Shown here: piece by piece, positions 31,148-40,819 of the stretch
Numbering within the stretch: the first letter of the stretch is position 1
How the letters are laid out: the number at the start of each line of letters is the position of its first letter
Origin: Belnapia mucosa
Lineage (GTDB): Bacteria; Pseudomonadota; Alphaproteobacteria; Acetobacterales; Acetobacteraceae
Assembly: GCF_016775475.1 (NCBI RefSeq)
Contig: NZ_JAEUXJ010000001.1
Location: forward strand, 434,001-498,000
Length of the DNA: 64,000 nt
Direction of reading: 5' to 3'
Notes under the pieces: generated by a model
What the model saw: the letters and a program-made list of their open reading frames with translations, nothing else
Database searches by the model: none
Told to the model about the DNA's origin: nothing
Made by a program: the position numbers and the translations under genes

Positions 31148-32191
31148 ATGGCGGAAGGTGAGAACTCGGCGGCTGAGGACCGAACGGAAGCCCCCAGCCA
31201 GCGGCGCCTCGACCAGGCGCGAGAGGCGGGGCAGTCGCCGGTCTCGCGCGAGGCGATTGGTTTCGCCACCCTGCTCGCCGGGACCATGGCGGGCTTCCTG
31301 ACCCTGCCGCCGCTGGGCCTCGATTGGCTACGGGCGCTGCGCGCCCTGCTGGAACGGCCGGAGGAGGGAATGGCCGTCGCGCTGCTGCGGCAATCGGCCC
31401 TAGCCCTCTTGCCGGTGCTGGTCCTGGTCGCCCTGGCGGGGGTGCTGGCCAGTCTGGCGCAGACCGGGCTCCGCCTGCGGGCCGAAGCGTTGGCGCCACA
31501 ATGGGAGCGGATCAGCCCCCTCGCCACCCTGCGCCGACTGCTGGGGCCGGAGGGGCTGGCCGAGCTGGTCCGCAACTTGGTGAAGCTCGGGGTGGTCGGG
31601 GCGGCCCTCTGGGGCACGCTCGATTTCGGTCTGCTGCGGCAGGCGCCGCATCTCGCGCCAGGCGGGCTGCTGCGGGTGCTGGGGGAGGAGGCGCTCCGGC
31701 TCCTGGCGGTGGCGCTGGCGGCCTTGGCTGGCTTGGCGCTGCTCGATCTGCTCTGGGTGCGCTGGCGCTTCCTGCGGCGGATGCGGATGAGCCGGGAGGA
31801 TCTGCGGCAGGAACTGCGCGAGAGCGAGGGCGACCCGCAAATCAAGGGCCGGCTGCGGCGGCTGCGCGAAACCCGGGCGCGGCGGCGGATGCTGGCCGCG
31901 GTGCCGAAAGCAACCGTTGTCGTAACGAACCCGACTCATTACGCTGTCGCTCTGGCCTATGCGCAGGGTTCCTCCGGTGCGCCAAGGCTGGTGGCCAAGG
32001 GGGTGGATGCTATGGCGGCGCGAATCCGGGCGGCGGCGGCCGAGCATGGCGTGCCGATCGTCGAGAATCCGCCCCTGGCCCGTGCCCTCTGGCGGTTGGA
32101 GCCGGATACCGAGATCCCCGCCGAACACTGGCAGGCGGTGGCAGAGATTATCGCCTATGTCTGGCGGCTCCAGGGCCGGCGCCATGGCTGA
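31148..32191 (+). CDS. flhB: Flagellar export switch protein FlhB
   Basis: 347 residues. The N-terminus EDRTEAPSQRRLDQAREAGQ is diagnostic; four membrane segments follow, and the cytoplasmic domain contains the self-cleavage site NPTH at 261-264 (VVVTNPTHYAVAL). Cleavage between N and P switches export from rod/hook to filament substrates. The last 8 bases overlap the kinase gene, an arrangement also met beside cckA in other alphaproteobacteria. Confidence 0.97.
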   Translation: MAEGENSAAEDRTEAPSQRRLDQAREAGQSPVSREAIGFATLLAGTMAGFLTLPPLGLDWLRALRALLERPEEGMAVALLRQSALALLPVLVLVALAGVLASLAQTGLRLRAEALAPQWERISPLATLRRLLGPEGLAELVRNLVKLGVVGAALWGTLDFGLLRQAPHLAPGGLLRVLGEEALRLLAVALAALAGLALLDLLWVRWRFLRRMRMSREDLRQELRESEGDPQIKGRLRRLRETRARRRMLAAVPKATVVVTNPTHYAVALAYAQGSSGAPRLVAKGVDAMAARIRAAAAEHGVPIVENPPLARALWRLEPDTEIPAEHWQAVAEIIAYVWRLQGRRHG

Positions 32192-33680
32192 GCGCCTGCT
32201 CCGCCGCGGGCGGGAGGCAGAGGCCTTCCGGACGCTCTTCGCCGCCGCGCCGGATGGCATGGCGCTGCTGGACCATGGGGGAGCCATTCTCGCCGCCAAC
32301 CCTGCGCTTGGCCGGCTGGCGGGGCCGGCGCTCGCATTGCGGCCGGGCCTGCCGGCAACGCGGCTGCTGGCCCCGGCGGACCGGCCGGGGCTGGAGGCGC
32401 TGCTCGCCGGCCGCGCCACGGCGCCGCTCTGCGCCCATCCGGCCGATCCTGCGGCGCCGCCCGATGCCGAATGGAGCGTAACCGCCGAGACGCTGCCCCT
32501 GGGCGGCCGGCGCCTGCTCCGCATCCTTGACCGCACGGCGGAGCGGCGGGCCGAGGCACGGCTGGCGGCCGGTGCCCGGCTCGAGGTGATCGGCCGGCTC
32601 GCTGGCGGAATCGCGCATGATTTCAATAACCTGCTCGGCATCATCCTGGGCGGCACGGCAGCGGCGCGCGCCGCCGCCCCTGGCCCCGCCGTGACGACGG
32701 AGCTGGCGGCGGTGGAGGATGCGGCGCGGCGCGGGGCGGCGCTGGTCGGGCAGTTGCTCGCCTTTGCCCGGCAGCAGCGCCTGCAGCCGCGCATCATCGA
32801 GCTGAACGCCGCCATCACTGGCCTCGCGCCGCTACTGCGTCGGCTGCTGGGGGAGGGGGTGAGGCTGGACCTCGCCCTGGAGGAGCCGGGGCGGCGGGTG
32901 CGGGTCGATCCGGCGCAACTCGACCAGGTGCTGCTGAACCTTGCCGCCAATGCGCGGGAGGCGATGCTGGCAGGTGGGGTGCTGACCATCGGCACCACCC
33001 ATGCCCTGGTGCTCGGGGAGGGGGATCCGAGCCTGCCCCCCGGTCGCTATGCGGTGCTGGAGGTGCGTGACACCGGCTGCGGCATCCCGCCCGAGGCGCT
33101 GCCGCGGCTGTTCGAGCCTTTCTTCACCACCCGGCCGGAACGGGGCGGAACGGGGCTCGGCTTGGCGACGGTGCAGGGGATCGTGGCGCAGTCCGGTGGC
33201 CGCATCGCGGTCGAGAGCACGCCCGGCGTCGGGACCTGTTTTCGCATCCATCTGCCGCGGCAGGAGGGGCCGGTCGACCAGCCCGCCGTGCCGCCGGCTG
33301 CAGTCCCTGCGCCCGGGTCGGGGCCGCTGCTGCTGGTGGAGGATGAGGCGCCGCTGCGCCGCCTGGCCGAGCGGGTGCTGGCCCGGGCCGGGCATGAGGT
33401 GCTGCCGGCCGAAAGCGCCGAGGCAGCACTCGACCTGCTGGAGGATTCGCCGCCCCCGGCGCTGCTGGTCAGCGATGTGGCGATGCCGGGGATGGATGGG
33501 GTGGAACTGGCGCGGCGGCTGCGGCAGCGCTGGCCAAGCCTGCCGGTCGTGCTGCTCTCGGGCTATGCCGAAGCGGCGCTGGCGGCCGATCTGGCGGGGG
33601 AGGGGTTCCGCTTCCTCGCCAAACCCTATGCGCCGGCGGAGCTGCTGGCGGCGCTGGGAACAGCCGGGCAACCTGCCTGA
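32184..33680 (+). CDS. CckA-like hybrid histidine kinase without membrane segments
   Basis: 498 residues: one PAS-like domain (about 12-118), HisKA with the CckA-type GGIAHDFNNLLGIILGG and H145, an HATPase ([34 protein letters not shown]), and a C-terminal receiver with D431 (LLVSDVAMPGMDG) and lysine in FLAKPYAP. The H-box, domain order and position after flhB point to CckA, which phosphorylates ChpT and then CtrA in alphaproteobacteria. Unlike Caulobacter CckA it has no transmembrane helices and only one PAS domain. It could therefore be a soluble CckA or a CckA-derived paralogue. The start MAERLL overlaps flhB by 8 bases. Confidence 0.85.
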   Translation: MAERLLRRGREAEAFRTLFAAAPDGMALLDHGGAILAANPALGRLAGPALALRPGLPATRLLAPADRPGLEALLAGRATAPLCAHPADPAAPPDAEWSVTAETLPLGGRRLLRILDRTAERRAEARLAAGARLEVIGRLAGGIAHDFNNLLGIILGGTAAARAAAPGPAVTTELAAVEDAARRGAALVGQLLAFARQQRLQPRIIELNAAITGLAPLLRRLLGEGVRLDLALEEPGRRVRVDPAQLDQVLLNLAANAREAMLAGGVLTIGTTHALVLGEGDPSLPPGRYAVLEVRDTGCGIPPEALPRLFEPFFTTRPERGGTGLGLATVQGIVAQSGGRIAVESTPGVGTCFRIHLPRQEGPVDQPAVPPAAVPAPGSGPLLLVEDEAPLRRLAERVLARAGHEVLPAESAEAALDLLEDSPPPALLVSDVAMPGMDGVELARRLRQRWPSLPVVLLSGYAEAALAADLAGEGFRFLAKPYAPAELLAALGTAGQPA

Positions 33681-33717
33681 GACAGCCAGAGAATTTCGGC
33701 GTGTTTACCAAATGTTC

Positions 33718-33746
33718 TTGTTTTTCGCGGCCCGCATCCCCATACT
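33718..33746 (+). promoter_or_regulatory. recA: Candidate recA promoter
   Basis: TTGTTT at 33718-33723 and CATACT at 33741-33746 are 17 bases apart, the best sigma-70-like pair in the 176-base gap before recA; this stretch is clearly more AT-rich than its surroundings. Match is moderate (3 of 6 and 4 of 6). Confidence 0.4.
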
Positions 33747-33815
33747 CTGAGCCCGGCCGCGAGGGTGCGGCGGCTTCAATTACGATCCTGTTTCATTCCG
33801 AATCCATTACGTGTA

Positions 33816-33832
33816 GGTTCGGCACGTGAACC
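33816..33832 (+). promoter_or_regulatory. Inverted repeat GGTTC-N7-GAACC upstream of recA
   Basis: A perfect 5-bp inverted repeat with a 7-base centre (GGCACGT), 24 bases before the recA ATG. The half-site GTTC and the 7-base gap are those of the alphaproteobacterial LexA box, but that box is a direct repeat, GTTC-N7-GTTC, whereas here the second half is inverted. It may be a variant SOS operator or an mRNA hairpin near the start. Confidence 0.4.
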
Positions 33833-33856
33833 GGGGCCAGCAGCGGGATAGCCAGA

Positions 33857-34903
33857 ATGGATAAGGGAAAGGCGCTCGACGCCGCGCTCAGCCAGATCGA
33901 ACGGGCCTTCGGCAAGGGCTCGATCATGAAGATGGGGGCGCGGCAGGCGCAGGATGGCGAGATCGAGGTGGTCTCGACCGGCTCGCTCGGCCTCGACATC
34001 GCGCTGGGCATCGGCGGCCTGCCGAAGGGCCGCATTGTCGAGATCTACGGCCCGGAAAGCTCGGGCAAGACCACGCTCGCGCTGCATGCCATTGCCGAGG
34101 CGCAGAAGAAGGGTGGCACCTGCGCCTTCATCGATGCCGAGCACGCGCTCGACCCCGGCTATGCCAAGAAGCTTGGCGTCGATATCGACAACATGCTGAT
34201 CAGCCAGCCGGATGCCGGCGAGCAGGCGCTCGAGATCTGCGACACGCTGGTCCGCTCCGGCGCGATCGACGTGCTGGTGGTGGACAGCGTCGCGGCGCTG
34301 GTGCCCCGGGCGGAGCTCGAGGGTGAGATGGGCGACAGCCATGTCGGCCTGCATGCCCGCCTGATGTCCCAGGCGCTGCGCAAGCTGACCGGCACCGTCT
34401 CCCGTTCCAACTGCCTGCTGATCTTCCTGAACCAGATCCGGCTGAAGATCGGCGTCATGTTCGGTAACCCGGAGACGACCACGGGCGGCAATGCGCTGAA
34501 ATTCTACGCCTCTGTCCGGATGGAGATCCGACGCATCGGCGCCATCAAGGACCGGGAGAGCGTGGTTGGCAACCAGACCCGCGTGAAGGTGGTGAAGAAC
34601 AAGATGGCCCCACCGTTCCGGCAGGTCGAGTTCGACATCATGTATGGCGAGGGTATCTCCAAGGTCGGCGAGCTGGTCGATCTCGGCGTGAAGGCCGGTG
34701 TCGTCGAGAAGTCGGGCGCCTGGTTCAGCGCCGAGGGCCAGCGCATTGGTCAGGGGCGGGAGAACGCCAAGCAGTTCCTCCGCGACAACCCGGCCATGGG
34801 CGCCTCGATCGAGGCCAAGGTGCGCGGCCAGGCGGGTATCGTCGCCAATGCCATGCTGACCGGCGAGAGCGAGAACGAGGAGGAGGCCGCGGCGGCCGAA
34901 TAG
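33857..34903 (+). CDS. recA: Recombinase RecA
   Basis: 348 residues. RecA coats single-stranded DNA, drives strand exchange, and triggers LexA self-cleavage. Walker A GPESSGKT is at 65-72 and Walker B is LVVDSVAAL; the MAW-type segment QALRKLTG and loop L2 region [20 protein letters not shown] are intact. The C-terminal tail is acidic ([10 protein letters not shown]). Single gene between the kinase and alaS, with its own candidate promoter upstream and a strong hairpin after it. Confidence 0.98.
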   Translation: MDKGKALDAALSQIERAFGKGSIMKMGARQAQDGEIEVVSTGSLGLDIALGIGGLPKGRIVEIYGPESSGKTTLALHAIAEAQKKGGTCAFIDAEHALDPGYAKKLGVDIDNMLISQPDAGEQALEICDTLVRSGAIDVLVVDSVAALVPRAELEGEMGDSHVGLHARLMSQALRKLTGTVSRSNCLLIFLNQIRLKIGVMFGNPETTTGGNALKFYASVRMEIRRIGAIKDRESVVGNQTRVKVVKNKMAPPFRQVEFDIMYGEGISKVGELVDLGVKAGVVEKSGAWFSAEGQRIGQGRENAKQFLRDNPAMGASIEAKVRGQAGIVANAMLTGESENEEEAAAAE

Positions 34904-34945
34904 GCCGCCCCGTCCCCCTGCCGTCCAGGGCCTCGACGCCTCCTG

Positions 34946-34983
34946 CCGCGCGCGGTAGAGGGCTCGGGGCCCTGCGCGCGCGG
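34946..34983 (+). terminator. Long GC hairpin downstream of recA
   Basis: CCGCGCGCG pairs with CGCGCGCGG (9 bp), enclosing a second helix AGGGC-TCGGG-GCCCT. No T-run follows (GGCTATT), so termination without Rho is not certain, but it is the only strong structure between recA and alaS. Confidence 0.4.
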
Positions 34984-35009
34984 GGCTATTGACAGGATCC
35001 GCACCGGCG

Positions 35010-37658
35010 ATGACCAGCAGCAACGATATCCGCGCGACCTTCCTTGGGTATTTCGGCCGCAACGGCCATCAGGTGGTCGAAAGCTCGCCGCTGGTGCCGC
35101 GGAACGACCCGACGCTGATGTTCGCCAATAGCGGCATGGTGCAGTTCAAGAATGTCTTCACCGGGCAGGAGAAGCGTCCCTATAGCCGGGCGACCACGGC
35201 GCAGAAATGCGTCCGTGCCGGTGGCAAGCACAACGATCTCGACAATGTCGGTTATACCGCTCGGCATCATACCTTCTTTGAGATGCTGGGGAATTTTTCC
35301 TTCGGCGACTATTTCAAGGAGCAGGCGATCTCCCATGCCTGGGAGTTGCTGACCCGCGACTTCGGCCTCGCCAAGGACAAGCTTCTCGTCACCGTCTTCT
35401 CCGAGGACGAGGAGGCGCCGGTCTATTGGAAGAAGATCGCCGGCCTGCCGGACAGCCGGATCATCCGCATCCCGACCAGCGATAATTTCTGGCGCATGGG
35501 GGATACCGGCCCCTGCGGACCCTGTTCCGAGATCTTCTATGACCATGGCGACCACATCCCCGGCGGCCCGCCCGGCTCGCCGGATGAGGATGGCGACCGG
35601 TTCATCGAGATCTGGAACCTGGTCTTCATGCAGTTCGAGGAGGGGCCGCCCGGCACCCGCGTGCCGCTGCCGCGGCCCTCGATCGATACGGGCATGGGGC
35701 TGGAACGCTTCGCCGCCATCCTCCAGGGCAAGCACGACAATTATGATACGGATACGCTGCGGGCGCTGATCCTCGCCTCGGCCGAGGCGACCGGGCAGGA
35801 CCCGGATGGGCGCTGGAAGACCAGCCACCGGGTCGTCGCCGACCACCTTCGCGCCGGCACCTTCCTGATGGCGGATGGCGTCATGCCTTCCAACGAAGGG
35901 CGGGGTTATGTGCTGCGGCGCATCCTGCGCCGCGCCATGCGGCATGCCCATATGATGGGCTCGCGGGAGCCGCTCCTGCACCGGCTGGTCCCGGCGTTGA
36001 TCCGCCAGATGGGCGCCGCCTATCCCGAGATCGTCCGCGCCGAGGCGCTGGTGACCGAGACCTTCAAGCTGGAGGAGACGCGCTTCCGCAGCCTGCTGGA
36101 ACGCGGCCTCGGCCTGCTCGCGGAGGAGACGGCGAAGCTCGGCGAGGGCGGCACCTTGCCCGGCGAGGTCGCCTTCCGCCTTTATGATACCTATGGCTTC
36201 CCGCTCGACCTGACCCAGGACGCGTTGCGGGCCGAAGGCCGTGGCGTCGATGTCGCCGGCTTCGAGGCGGCGATGGCCGAGCAGCGCCGCCGCGCCCGTG
36301 CCGCCTGGTCCGGCAGCGGCGAGGCCGCCACCGACGCCGTCTGGTTCGACGTGAAGGAGCGGATCGGCGCCAGCGAATTCCTCGGCTACAGCACCGAAAC
36401 GGCAGAGGGCGAGATTCTCGCCGTCATCCAGGACGGCAAGCCGGTCGAGCGCGCCGGCCCGGGCGCCGAGGTGGCGGTGGTGCTGAACCAGACACCCTTC
36501 TATGCCGAGAGCGGTGGCCAAGTCGGCGATAGCGGGCTGATCTCGGCCGGCGAGGCCTGTCGCATCGTGGTGCGGGACACGCAGAAGAAGCTCGGTGACC
36601 TTTTTGTCCATATCGGGACGGTCGCGCATGGCGAGGCCCGGCCAGGGCTCGCCGTGCTGGCGGAGGTCGATCATGTCCGGCGCGGCGCGATCCGGGCGCA
36701 TCACAGCGCGACCCATTTGTTGCATGAGGCGCTGCGGCGCCGGCTCGGGACGCATGTGGCGCAGAAGGGCTCGCTGAACGCGCCCGACCGGCTGCGCTTC
36801 GATGTCTCCCAGCCGACTCCAATGACGGCGGAGGATCTGGCCTGGACCGAGGCCGAGGTGAATTCCCGCATCCGCGAGAATGCCGAGGTGGTGACGCGGC
36901 TGATGACGCCGGAACAGGCGGTCGGCGTCGGCGCCATGGCGCTGTTCGGCGAGAAATACGGCGATGAGGTCCGGGTCGTCGGCATGGGCCATGACCCGGC
37001 GGCGACCGAGCGCCAGGGCGTCTATTCGCTGGAGCTCTGCGGCGGCACGCATGTGCGGCGCACCGGCGATATCGGCCTGTTCAAGATCGTCTCCGAGGGC
37101 GCGGTCTCGGCCGGCGTCCGGCGCGTCGAGGCCGTGACCGGCGAGGCGGCGCTGGCCCTGATCGAGGAGCAGGCCCGCAACCTCTCCGAAGCGGCGCTGG
37201 CGCTGCGCGTGGCGCCGGCCGAGGTGCCGGCACGGGTCACTGCCCTGGTGGAGGACCGGCGTCGGCTGGAGCGCGAGGTGAGTGAGCTGCGCAAGAAGCT
37301 GGCGACCGGCGGCGCCGCGGCCGAGGCCGAGACGCTAGGTGGCTTCCGCGTGGCGCTGCGGAACCTGGGCGAGATTCCGGCGCGCGACCTGAAGGGCTTG
37401 GCGGAGGCCATCCTGAAGGGCGGCACCGCCGATGTGGCCGCTCTGGTCTCGACCGCCGAGGGCAAGACCAGCATCGTCGTCGGCCTCGGTGAGGCCGCGC
37501 GGGGCAAGGCGGATGCGGTGGCGCTGGTGCGCGCCGCCAGCGCCGCGGCGGGCGGCAAGGGCGGCGGCGGGCGGCCGGAAATGGCCCAGGCAGGCGGGCC
37601 GGATGCGGCCCTGGCCGAGACCGCGCTGGAGGCGATCCGCGGGGCGCTGGCCAGGTAA
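35010..37658 (+). CDS. alaS: Alanyl-tRNA synthetase
   Basis: 882 residues from [12 protein letters not shown]; a TTG 21 bases earlier is in frame but unneeded. Class II motifs: [18 protein letters not shown] (motif 2 region), the motif 3 region [15 protein letters not shown]; the editing domain carries the zinc site [12 protein letters not shown] and [13 protein letters not shown]; the C-terminal DHHA1-like domain has [13 protein letters not shown]. It charges tRNA-Ala and edits Ser/Gly mischarging. The stop is 3 bases from the convergent peroxidase stop. Confidence 0.98.
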   Translation: MTSSNDIRATFLGYFGRNGHQVVESSPLVPRNDPTLMFANSGMVQFKNVFTGQEKRPYSRATTAQKCVRAGGKHNDLDNVGYTARHHTFFEMLGNFSFGDYFKEQAISHAWELLTRDFGLAKDKLLVTVFSEDEEAPVYWKKIAGLPDSRIIRIPTSDNFWRMGDTGPCGPCSEIFYDHGDHIPGGPPGSPDEDGDRFIEIWNLVFMQFEEGPPGTRVPLPRPSIDTGMGLERFAAILQGKHDNYDTDTLRALILASAEATGQDPDGRWKTSHRVVADHLRAGTFLMADGVMPSNEGRGYVLRRILRRAMRHAHMMGSREPLLHRLVPALIRQMGAAYPEIVRAEALVTETFKLEETRFRSLLERGLGLLAEETAKLGEGGTLPGEVAFRLYDTYGFPLDLTQDALRAEGRGVDVAGFEAAMAEQRRRARAAWSGSGEAATDAVWFDVKERIGASEFLGYSTETAEGEILAVIQDGKPVERAGPGAEVAVVLNQTPFYAESGGQVGDSGLISAGEACRIVVRDTQKKLGDLFVHIGTVAHGEARPGLAVLAEVDHVRRGAIRAHHSATHLLHEALRRRLGTHVAQKGSLNAPDRLRFDVSQPTPMTAEDLAWTEAEVNSRIRENAEVVTRLMTPEQAVGVGAMALFGEKYGDEVRVVGMGHDPAATERQGVYSLELCGGTHVRRTGDIGLFKIVSEGAVSAGVRRVEAVTGEAALALIEEQARNLSEAALALRVAPAEVPARVTALVEDRRRLEREVSELRKKLATGGAAAEAETLGGFRVALRNLGEIPARDLKGLAEAILKGGTADVAALVSTAEGKTSIVVGLGEAARGKADAVALVRAASAAAGGKGGGGRPEMAQAGGPDAALAETALEAIRGALAR

Positions 37659-37661
37659 CGG

Positions 37662-39869
37662 TCAGACGATAAAGTCTTCCTCTTTCACTGCGGACTTCTC
37701 AACTCCCACCAGAAAGACGTAGTCAAGGCCGTCGCCGAGAATGAAGTAGCTGTTCCCTGCGCCGTCATCAACGCCGCGGGTCAGCACGTCTTCGGCCGAC
37801 GCGTAGTGGTAGGCGGAGATATCGATCTTGTCCTTCGTCACATCGAACTCGAAGATGACATCATAGGAAAATGCACCGCTCTTGCGTGGATCGACTATGA
37901 TGACGTTTGCACCGTCGGCGACATAGCCGGGCGCGTCCTGCATGCCGAGCGTCGAAAGCGAGATGTAGTCGACACCGTCTCCGGCGCGGTACGTATCGGA
38001 GCCGCCGCGCCCGAACAGGATATTGTTTCCCGAGTTGCCGATCATCTCGTTGTCGAAGCAGGAGCCGATGGCGGTGGTGCCGGCGCCATTCGAGTCTGCC
38101 GCTCCATCGGCGATCACCAAGCGCTCCGCGACCGAGTAAATGTCCCAATACCAGTTGGCGGTCGAAATTATGGAGTCTTTGCCGTCGGATCCGAGGTAGG
38201 CGTATTCGGGCATATTGCCCTCGTCAACAATATCGCGGCTGTCGTCCACATAGTATGTGTCGTTGCCTCGGCCGCCTGCCATCGTGTCGGCACCAGCACC
38301 ACCAGCGAGGATATCGTCTCCGTCGCTGCCGGTGAGAACTTCGTCTGCCGCGCCGCCGACCACGAGCACTGGGGCGCCCTCCTCATCCGGCACCACGCCA
38401 GGGGCCAGACGGTCGTAGAACAGGAAGAGGTCCGGCTGGATATACTGCGTATCCGTCGTCCGCAGCACGATGTCGCTGAGAGTCGTGTGCTCGATCATCG
38501 CCAGGGTGTCGGCATCGAAGCCCTGATTCGCGTACCAGAAGCGGTCGCCGTCGCGAAGGGCGACGAACTGGTCGGCAATGATGCGGGCGAAGGTTTCGCC
38601 GACGAAGGCGCCCGGCGCATGCGCCTCGGCTAGGCCGCCGGTCCAGAGGTCGACTTCGTCCACCGAGGCGAAGGCCAACCGCATCGCCGCGACCGTGCCC
38701 TGGTCGTCGGTGATCTGGGCGAAGTCGGTATAGGCCTCAAGGCCCAGCGCGACCCGCGTCTGGTTCAGTGTGCCGAGGCCGAGATCGCGGCCGCGCTGGA
38801 TGTTGATGGCGGCGAGGTCGAGCCCGACCGGCGGATCGAAGAGGAAGTTGCGCAGATCCTCGACGATGCGGGCATCCATCTCCTGCGAGGCATCGTCGCC
38901 AAGATGGCGGATGAAGCCATCGGCGCCGCCGCCCAGCTCGAAGCCCGCCGGGTTGAGGAAGAAGGTGTCGCGCAGTTGCAGCTCGGGCCCGGTGACATTG
39001 CCCTGCTCATCCACCCGCTCGGTCTCGGCGGAGACGATGGAATGGCCGAAGCGGTAGGCGGCGCCGGTGAACTCGATGCTCAGCCGGGCATCGACGGTCG
39101 GGTCGTAACCGGCATAGCCGGGCAGGGCATCGCTGCCGAGCAGATGCGGCAGGAATTCGCTGTAGGTGATATGGGCGATCTCGGCGGTGACGATCGCCTT
39201 GGCCTGGAGGTAGAGCTCATCGCCCGTGAGGGTCGGATCAGCAGCGGCCAGCCGGTCGACCTGCCAGTTGTGCTCGCGGAGGAATATGGTTTGCAGCGCG
39301 GTGAGAGACGGGTTCTCCATCGCGCGCACATCGCCAGCGAGATAATTCCCGTTGACGATCGGCAGGTTGCCGCCCGCCGAGCTTGCCAGATGCCCATCGG
39401 CCAAGCGAAGCGCCGCAGCGGTCACGGCATCCGAGCCATAGACCATCGAGCCGTCGAGCCAGCCGGTATTGGTGTTCATCGCAATAGAGGGGTTGTCCGT
39501 CCCGGTGCCACTCTCCGGATCCGACTTCGACCGGTTCATGGCGATGACGGTGCCATCCGCGAAGATCGGGTCGCCTGCCGGCACTACGATATTGAAGGGC
39601 GTCTTGCCGGTGCCTGCCAGCGTGATGTCATGGTCGATGAACTGGCCCCAGGCATACATCATGCCCGAGAGGCCGAGGGAATTCGGTCCGACCGCATCGC
39701 CCTCGCCAACGACGAGATTGCTGATGGTGCGCGGATTCGGGCCCTCGACCGGGATGCTCACCCCATCCGCGAAATTCGCCGGCCCGATCCGAACATAATC
39801 GGTGCCCGTGGCATTCATCTCCGTATTGGAGAGGTTGTTCCCCGAGCCGTCGATTGAGCGATAGAGCAT
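37662..39869 (-). CDS. Secreted animal-type haem peroxidase with RTX C-terminus
   Basis: 735 residues, peroxidase-cyclooxygenase superfamily. Distal histidine H80 in WGQFIDHDITL, REHN at about 198-201, proximal histidine H276 in YRFGHSIVS, and INIQRGRDLGLG are all present, so the haem site looks intact. After about residue 510 comes a calcium-binding RTX block (GSDGDDILAGGAGADTMAGG, GNDTYYVDD), another (GNSGNNILFGRGGSDTY), and a non-cleaved tail rich in D/F/V, as in type I secretion substrates. No N-terminal signal peptide. Closest known theme: bacterial peroxinectin-like peroxidases. No type I secretion genes nearby. Base composition in the RTX third is lower in GC than the neighbours. Confidence 0.93.
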   Translation of the reverse strand: MLYRSIDGSGNNLSNTEMNATGTDYVRIGPANFADGVSIPVEGPNPRTISNLVVGEGDAVGPNSLGLSGMMYAWGQFIDHDITLAGTGKTPFNIVVPAGDPIFADGTVIAMNRSKSDPESGTGTDNPSIAMNTNTGWLDGSMVYGSDAVTAAALRLADGHLASSAGGNLPIVNGNYLAGDVRAMENPSLTALQTIFLREHNWQVDRLAAADPTLTGDELYLQAKAIVTAEIAHITYSEFLPHLLGSDALPGYAGYDPTVDARLSIEFTGAAYRFGHSIVSAETERVDEQGNVTGPELQLRDTFFLNPAGFELGGGADGFIRHLGDDASQEMDARIVEDLRNFLFDPPVGLDLAAINIQRGRDLGLGTLNQTRVALGLEAYTDFAQITDDQGTVAAMRLAFASVDEVDLWTGGLAEAHAPGAFVGETFARIIADQFVALRDGDRFWYANQGFDADTLAMIEHTTLSDIVLRTTDTQYIQPDLFLFYDRLAPGVVPDEEGAPVLVVGGAADEVLTGSDGDDILAGGAGADTMAGGRGNDTYYVDDSRDIVDEGNMPEYAYLGSDGKDSIISTANWYWDIYSVAERLVIADGAADSNGAGTTAIGSCFDNEMIGNSGNNILFGRGGSDTYRAGDGVDYISLSTLGMQDAPGYVADGANVIIVDPRKSGAFSYDVIFEFDVTKDKIDISAYHYASAEDVLTRGVDDGAGNSYFILGDGLDYVFLVGVEKSAVKEEDFIV

Positions 39870-39958
39870 CCTGGCGGGCCTTTATTGCGATTGATTGTCA
39901 CCCGCTTTGATACAGGAAGCGTTGGTTACGGCGAAGTCAGTTTCCCCTGAACCGGTGG

Positions 39959-39979
39959 CGCAATCCCATAATGATTGCG
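39959..39979. promoter_or_regulatory. Inverted repeat upstream of the RTX peroxidase
   Basis: CGCAATC-CCATAAT-GATTGCG, a perfect 7-bp inverted repeat with a 7-base centre, 90 bases upstream of the peroxidase ATG in an AT-rich 200-base stretch (39870-40069) that otherwise holds no gene. Size and spacing suit a dimeric repressor or activator site. No matching consensus is known to me. Confidence 0.4.
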
Positions 39980-40069
39980 TGATTACTGCAAATGCCTGAA
40001 TAACTGTTCAAGCATTAGCTCTCCCTCTCGTGTTATCCGGTATGAGCGATGGATGGTGCTCTCAGCAAT

Positions 40070-40747
40070 TCAACCGCGGAGCGCTTCACGAACGACCGAG
40101 CGGAACTCCCGCCGGTATAATTCCCGCATCACCAAGAGGCTCGCCACGATCAGCGCCAGCGGGTGAAGGATCCAGGCCAGCGCCGCGAGGCCGAAGTAGT
40201 AGGCGCGGAGTCCGCTATTGAAATGCCCGGCGGCGCGGTTGGCGACCTTGGCCGCCATCTCCGCCTGGGCCACGCGGCCGTCATCGACCGGATCGTGCGA
40301 GATGCCGCCCATGACGATGGAACAATAATTGAACTGACGCAGTGCCCAGGTCAGCTCGAAAAAGGCGCGGACGAAGATCACCAGCAGCAGGGCGATCTTC
40401 ATTTCCCAGACGGCCTGGTCGGGGACCGCAGCGAAGGGCAGGGCGCCGAAGACCCGGGCGCCGAGCTCCGGGCTGCCCAGCATCGCCACCAGCCCGCCCA
40501 GGATGAAGATCGCGGTATTGGCCAGGAAGCTGGTGCTGTTCATCAGGTTGCCGACGATATTGGTGTCCATGATGCGGTTCTCCCGCGTCACCATCGTCTG
40601 CATCCAGCGCCGGCGGTGCTCGTCCATGGCGGCGATGACGCTGCGTCGGCGAAGGGCCGGGTGGCGGTCCACCAGCGCCGAATAGCCGGCCCAGCAGAGG
40701 AGAAAGCAGGCCAGGGCCAGCCAGTCGAGCCAGGAGAGCGAGTGCAT
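40070..40747 (-). CDS. DUF599 family membrane protein
   Basis: 225 residues from MHSLSWLDWLA; an ATG six codons earlier is possible but lies directly against the T-run of the upstream terminator. About four transmembrane segments: near the N-terminus (LALACFLLCWAGYSALV), FLANTAIFILGGLVAML, KIALLLVIFVRAFFELTWALRQFNY, shortened to its core ALLLVIFVRAFFELTWALRQ, and one near the C-terminus. The middle motif ENRIMDTNIVGNLMNSTSFL is typical of DUF599. Function unknown. It follows icd on the same strand, past a strong terminator, so it needs read-through or a leaderless/short-leader promoter. Confidence 0.88.
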   Translation of the reverse strand: MHSLSWLDWLALACFLLCWAGYSALVDRHPALRRRSVIAAMDEHRRRWMQTMVTRENRIMDTNIVGNLMNSTSFLANTAIFILGGLVAMLGSPELGARVFGALPFAAVPDQAVWEMKIALLLVIFVRAFFELTWALRQFNYCSIVMGGISHDPVDDGRVAQAEMAAKVANRAAGHFNSGLRAYYFGLAALAWILHPLALIVASLLVMRELYRREFRSVVREALRG

Positions 40748-40766
40748 GGCGGAAGCCCCGGGCATG

Positions 40767-40795
40767 AAAAAGGGCGGGCCCCGAAGGACCCGCCC
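40767..40795 (-). terminator. Rho-independent terminator of icd
   Basis: On the minus strand GGGCGGGTCC-TTCG-GGGCCCGCCC forms a 10-bp stem (one G-U pair) with the extra-stable TTCG tetraloop, followed by TTTTT. It begins 24 bases after the icd stop. This is the clearest intrinsic terminator in the window. Confidence 0.92.
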
Positions 40796-40819
40796 GTTCT
40801 GGAACGCCAGGCCGAAGGG

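Noticed and set aside
33711..33730. Classic LexA direct repeat GTTC-N7-GTTC upstream of recA
   Set aside because: One GTTC is present (in AATGTTCTTG), but the second half-site at the required spacing reads TCGC.
34989..35017. TTGACA at 34989 as a -35 box for alaS
   Set aside because: The -10 position would fall inside the alaS coding start and has no TATAAT-like sequence.
39870..40069. Integration scar or transferred fragment in the AT-rich gap upstream of the peroxidase
   Set aside because: No repeats at the ends, no tRNA and no mobility gene. A regulatory region explains the composition.
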